From positions 1,178,001 through 1,242,000 of the forward strand of contig JAWKIQ010000001.1 in the NCBI GenBank assembly GCA_041394185.1: a stretch of 64,000 nucleotides of DNA, in the 5' to 3' direction. The notes under the pieces were generated by a model that did no database searches, was not told the origin of the DNA, and was given only the letters and a program-made list of their open reading frames with translations. This document shows, piece by piece, positions 60,357 through 64,000 of this stretch. The translations under genes and the position numbers were made by a program. The DNA comes from Acidimicrobiales bacterium. Lineage in GTDB: Bacteria > Actinomycetota > Acidimicrobiia > Acidimicrobiales > Poriferisodalaceae. Numbering within the stretch: position 1 is the stretch's first letter; the number at the start of each line of letters is the position of its first letter.

Positions 60357-60755
60357 GTGGAGATCGTTTCAGCCCTTTTCGTGGAGAACTTCGACATGCG
60401 CCAGAGCCCGTCGGGCTCGGCCCGCCTGGACCTCGGAGGGGTCTATTTCTCCACCTCGGCGCCGGGCCCCTTCCCGGTGACCCTCGAACCCCATCTGCTG
60501 GTGTTGGTGCGATGCCCGGCCGATCACAAGGGCATGGGCGCACTGGTGGTCAAGTTCATGAGGCCGGGCGCCGACGGCGAGCTCGAGATGGTGGCCCAGA
60601 ACCGCCAGCCCCTGCAGGTCGAGCCCGGCAAGTTCAACTATCGCCTGGTGCGTGCCGAGCTGACGTTCGATGAGCCCGGCACCATCGAGGCGCACTGCCA
60701 GATCGACGCTGGACCTGCCACCATCGTTCCCCTGACCGTCACCCCTGCGCCCTGA
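60357..60755 (+). CDS. Conserved hypothetical protein (132 residues)
   Basis: Starts at GTG 60357 (MEIVSALFVENFDMRQSPSG) with a TAGCCT -10 element 8 bases upstream, suggesting a leaderless message. The sequence is a beta-rich domain (LDLGGVYFSTSAPGPFPVTLEPHLLVLVRCPADHKG, TIEAHCQIDAGPATIVPLTV) of the small bacterial DUF6941-like type; that name is only a tentative match. It lies 10 bases before the FIST gene on the same strand. Confidence 0.65.
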   Translation: MEIVSALFVENFDMRQSPSGSARLDLGGVYFSTSAPGPFPVTLEPHLLVLVRCPADHKGMGALVVKFMRPGADGELEMVAQNRQPLQVEPGKFNYRLVRAELTFDEPGTIEAHCQIDAGPATIVPLTVTPAP

Positions 60756-60765
60756 CACGGCCGCG

Positions 60766-61908
60766 ATGAGGTTTGCGTCGTCGCTATCGACCCACCCTCA
60801 CGCCCCCACCGCCGCCGGCGAGATCGTGGGCGAACTGCTCGACACGCTGGGCGACTCGCCCGACGCCGCCGTGGTGCTGGTGGCCGGCGCCCACGCGGGC
60901 CTGTTGGCCCCGATCTGCTCGGCGGTTCGAGATCTGGCCGGCGTCGGCGTGACGGTCGGCGCCAGCGCATCTGCGGTCATCGGCAACGGACGGGTCGTCG
61001 AGAACACGCCGGCCATCAGCGTGTGGGCGGCGATCACCTCGGCGGCGACACCTTTCCATCTAAGCCTCGAACCAACGGGTGCGCCCGGCGGCGAGCGGGC
61101 GATGCGCGGCGTCGAGTCGGTGCAGCTCGAACACGCCGACGCGGCCTTCGTGTTGGCCGCGCCAGACTTTGCCCTCGAAGCCGTGGTGGGCGCGCTGCAC
61201 GGAAGGCACTCGCACCTGCGCATCGCTGGCGGCACGATCTCGGCCGGTGCAGCCCAGACCACCCAGATGTGGGTCGACGGCCAGCTGCATCACGACGGCG
61301 CCGTCGGGCTGCTGCTAGGCGCACAAGACGACCATGTGCCCGCCGCCGCCACCGCCCACGGCGCCAGCCCGGTGGGGCAGGCGATGGTGGTCACCGCTGC
61401 GGTCGGGCGATCTGTCCAGGCATTGGCAGGTGCCAAGGCCACCGATGCCCTCGACCGGCTGGTGCTGGGTCCCACCGAACTGTTGGGGCCCCAGTGGGAG
61501 GGAGCCGATCCCGACACCATTCGAAGGCACCTCAGGATCGGTGTCGTGCTCGAAGAACACGACGAAGACTATGTCGGGGCCGATTTCGTGCTCGGACGCG
61601 TCGTCGAGGCCGATCGTCTTCAGGGCACCATCCAGACAGACCGCGACATCGCCGTGGGCACGGCGGTCCAGTTTCACCTGATGCCGCGCGACCCCGCCTG
61701 CACCGCCTTGGCGGCAGCCGCCGTTGCGTGCCGCGCGTCTACGGCTCTCGTGGCCGCAGCTCCTGGCCGCCACGACCTGAGCGAGCTGGCCGAGGTGGGC
61801 GTCGACGCCATGGCCGGTGTGGTGTGCACCAGCCAGGTCGGCCCCGCGGGTCGGCGTCTGGGACGCCCCCACCTGCACACCGAAGCCGACACCGCCCTGT
61901 TTATTTGA
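60766..61908 (+). CDS. FIST-domain protein
   Basis: A 380-residue protein with an N-terminal FIST domain (DAAVVLVAGAHAG, GVGVTVGASASAVIGNG, ISVWAAI) and a C-terminal FIST_C domain (ACTALAAAAVACRASTALVAAAPGRHD...GVVCTSQVGPAGRRLGRPHLHTE). FIST proteins are thought to bind small ligands in signalling and are often linked to F-box or kinase partners, none of which is seen here. No signal peptide. Ten bases after the small gene at 60357. Confidence 0.82.
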   Translation: MRFASSLSTHPHAPTAAGEIVGELLDTLGDSPDAAVVLVAGAHAGLLAPICSAVRDLAGVGVTVGASASAVIGNGRVVENTPAISVWAAITSAATPFHLSLEPTGAPGGERAMRGVESVQLEHADAAFVLAAPDFALEAVVGALHGRHSHLRIAGGTISAGAAQTTQMWVDGQLHHDGAVGLLLGAQDDHVPAAATAHGASPVGQAMVVTAAVGRSVQALAGAKATDALDRLVLGPTELLGPQWEGADPDTIRRHLRIGVVLEEHDEDYVGADFVLGRVVEADRLQGTIQTDRDIAVGTAVQFHLMPRDPACTALAAAAVACRASTALVAAAPGRHDLSELAEVGVDAMAGVVCTSQVGPAGRRLGRPHLHTEADTALFI

Positions 61909-61954
61909 CCGCGCGCTAGGGTTTGCGCGCGTTTCGCCCGGAAGGACACCCACA

Positions 61955-63949
<1,995 letters not shown>

Positions 63950-63960
63950 GGAGCCGTCCA

Positions 63961-64000
63961 ATGGCATCGCTCGAATCGCTTACCGAACTGGGACAGAGCC
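63961..64000 (+). CDS. tal: Probable transaldolase, first 13 codons only
   Basis: The window ends after MASLESLTELGQS, preceded by GAGGAG five bases before the ATG. The tkt-tal order is common in actinobacteria, and the segment resembles the start of actinobacterial transaldolases (LxxLxxLGQS). Identity is inferred mainly from position. Confidence 0.55.
   Translation, partial: MASLESLTELGQS

Overview
This is a high-GC, gene-dense stretch of chromosome from an actinobacterium. The best fit is an uncultured-type member of the class Acidimicrobiia. That placement is inferred from three things: a complete Pup-proteasome set (dop, pup, prcB, prcA, pafA, mpa) whose order recalls Mycobacterium but whose fillers differ; a DUF3866 gene beside pafA; and several exported proteins with long threonine-rich linkers. 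Many genes start at GTG or TTG, and several have a TA-rich -10 element 6-8 bases before the start codon, which suggests leaderless transcripts. No rRNA, tRNA, CRISPR array, prophage or insertion sequence was recognised. No gap between genes exceeds about 240 bases.

Layout. 1-5.7 kb: glycogen cluster (partial glgX, glgA, glgC on the opposite strand, glgB). 5.8-10.9 kb: a BON/OmpA envelope protein with a helix-hairpin-helix partner, an ammonium transporter and an SH3-like exported protein. 10.9-20.2 kb: a minus-strand run with a sulfatase-like metallo-beta-lactamase-fold enzyme, a topoisomerase IV-like pair (parE, parC), a zinc-ribbon protein, a glutamine-synthetase-family ligase and a family III CoA-transferase. 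20.3-26.7 kb: an Ala/Pro/Glu-tailed basic protein, a large STAND-ATPase/SARP regulator and a divergent lipoprotein whose promoter region carries a SARP-like direct repeat. 26.7-34.8 kb: a long minus-strand run (Nudix, GNAT, a hypothetical gene, a double-length ThyX-like protein, a lone DAG-kinase C-terminal domain, helY, tatC, tatA/B and small genes). 35-37.6 kb: gdpD, a DUF222-HNH protein and lepB. 37.7-51.1 kb: the Pup-proteasome region, with a secreted beta-helix gene inserted between prcA and pafA and an accessory block (TetR, dienelactone hydrolase, cupin, two exported proteins) between dop and mpa. 51.2-58.9 kb: a ferredoxin, then marP, trmI, small membrane genes, a LonN-domain gene split by a stop codon, dacB and a two-gene acyl-CoA synthetase (ADP-forming type). 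58.9-64 kb: nagA with two compensating frameshifts, small genes, a FIST-domain protein, transketolase and the first codons of a probable transaldolase.

How the genes work together. Pup carries a C-terminal Gln that Dop must deamidate. PafA then ligates Pup to substrate lysines, Mpa unfolds the tagged proteins, and PrcA/PrcB degrade them. GlgC, GlgA, GlgB and GlgX make and trim glycogen. TatA/B, TatC and LepB export and process proteins, and the window holds many exported or lipobox-bearing proteins. Four convergent gene ends are marked by GC-rich hairpins, three of them perfect stems. Two genes (LonN and nagA) show lesions that could be real decay or assembly errors.
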